Assembly: GCF_003315345.1 (NCBI RefSeq)
Contig: NZ_QNRO01000023.1
Span: 1-64,000, forward strand
Reading direction: 5' to 3'
DNA length: 64,000 nt
From: Marinobacter pelagius
GTDB taxonomy: Bacteria > Pseudomonadota > Gammaproteobacteria > Pseudomonadales > Oleiphilaceae
The notes beneath the pieces are model-generated. The model saw only the letters and a list, made by a program, of their open reading frames with translations, was not told the origin of the DNA and did not search any database. Both the position numbers and the translations under genes were made by a program. Below are positions 63,653 to 64,000 of this stretch, piece by piece. The stretch's first letter is position 1. Each line of letters begins with the position of its first letter.

Positions 63653-64000
63653 CCGCGACCATATTCCAGATCCTGGGCGGGCTAGCGCTGTTCCTGCTGG
63701 CCATGGAGATGATGACCGATGGGTTGAAGAATGCCGCCGGTCGCCATCTCCGCCACCTGCTGGGGAGCTGGACCAGGACACCCCTCCGCGGCCTGGCGGC
63801 GGGTTTTCTGATCACCGGTATCGTGCAGTCTTCCGGCGCGGTCACGGTGGCTACCATCGGCTTCGTGAACGCGGGTCTGCTCGGGCTCTCCCAGTCCCTG
63901 GGGGTCATCTTCGGCTCGAATATCGGTACCACCATGACCGCCTGGCTGGTGAGCCTGGTGGGCTTCGGCTTCAATATCGAGGCCTTTGCGCTGCCTCTGC
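63649..64000 (+). CDS. Na/Pi cotransporter family protein, N-terminal part (runs off the right edge)
   Basis: The first 117 codons of a membrane protein. It starts MTATIFQILGGLALFLLAME and has GLAAGFLITGIVQSSGAVTV, the QSS motif of the Na/Pi (NptA/PhoU-domain) symporter family, then FGSNIGTTMTAWLV. The ATG overlaps the TatD stop (ATGA), so the two are translationally coupled. Whether a PhoU domain follows lies outside the window. Confidence 0.88.
   Translation, partial: MTATIFQILGGLALFLLAMEMMTDGLKNAAGRHLRHLLGSWTRTPLRGLAAGFLITGIVQSSGAVTVATIGFVNAGLLGLSQSLGVIFGSNIGTTMTAWLVSLVGFGFNIEAFALPL

Overview
This is chromosomal DNA of a Gram-negative gammaproteobacterium. GC content is high, intergenic gaps are short, and about 55 protein genes are recognisable. 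Gene content (FadE, RapA, CysZ, MnmH, the LasT-type methyltransferase, long-form PstC/PstA, TmcA, a CsrB/RsmZ-type RNA with a GacA-type site) and the style of the intergenic repeats suggest a marine oil-degrader-like genus such as Marinobacter. That assignment is inference from gene content only. I saw no rRNA, tRNA, prophage, insertion sequence or CRISPR array.

Layout. 1-11.8 kb: edge of a maltoporin-like gene with an operator-rich promoter, alanine dehydrogenase plus a GST, a secreted dienelactone hydrolase, an acyltransferase, a cold-shock protein, CrcB, FadE, RapA, CysZ and a VanZ-like protein. 11.78-12.2 kb: a regulatory RNA locus (GacA-type activating site, about 230-nt GGA-rich RNA, strong terminator). 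12.2-17.6 kb: a methyltransferase, MnmH, MscS, a YbaK-type deacylase, a ubiquinone-pathway hydroxylase and HinT. 17.6-23.3 kb: the phosphate regulon pstS / pstC-pstA-pstB-phoU with a Pho box. 23.4-30.9 kb: a thioesterase, NifJ with a dihydroorotate-dehydrogenase-like partner, and a SulP transporter with a universal stress protein. 31.2-40.1 kb: an arsenic island built around a divergent promoter. One arm carries an arsenate reductase-ArsR fusion, GAPDH and ArsJ, followed by an MFS gene and a queuosine mannosyltransferase-type gene. The other arm carries an ArsP-like permease, a thioredoxin-like gene with an in-frame stop, ArsH and ACR3. 40.2-64 kb: UppP, UvrD, a GabD-type dehydrogenase beside an acetylpolyamine amidohydrolase, ThiI, PpnN, a cytochrome c, an enoyl-CoA hydratase-like protein, an ankyrin lipoprotein, TmcA with a DUF2237 protein, a second UvrD-like helicase, an OmpA-family protein, two RNA-modification-type methyltransferases, DadA, PPK2, TatD and the edge of a Na/Pi cotransporter.

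The most interesting non-coding signals are three. (1) A pair of elements at 43.5 and 54.3 kb share a core but have completely different, perfectly self-complementary long arms; each lies about 100 bp upstream of a UvrD-type helicase gene. (2) The CsrB/RsmZ-like RNA at 11.97-12.2 kb. (3) A family of 30-bp palindromes occurs in pairs in two convergent intergenic gaps. Stretches of 150-340 bases without a gene are described under the regulatory, repeat or ncRNA entries. The 31-kb gap (30877-31165) and the remainder of 43382-43657 hold nothing else I can name.
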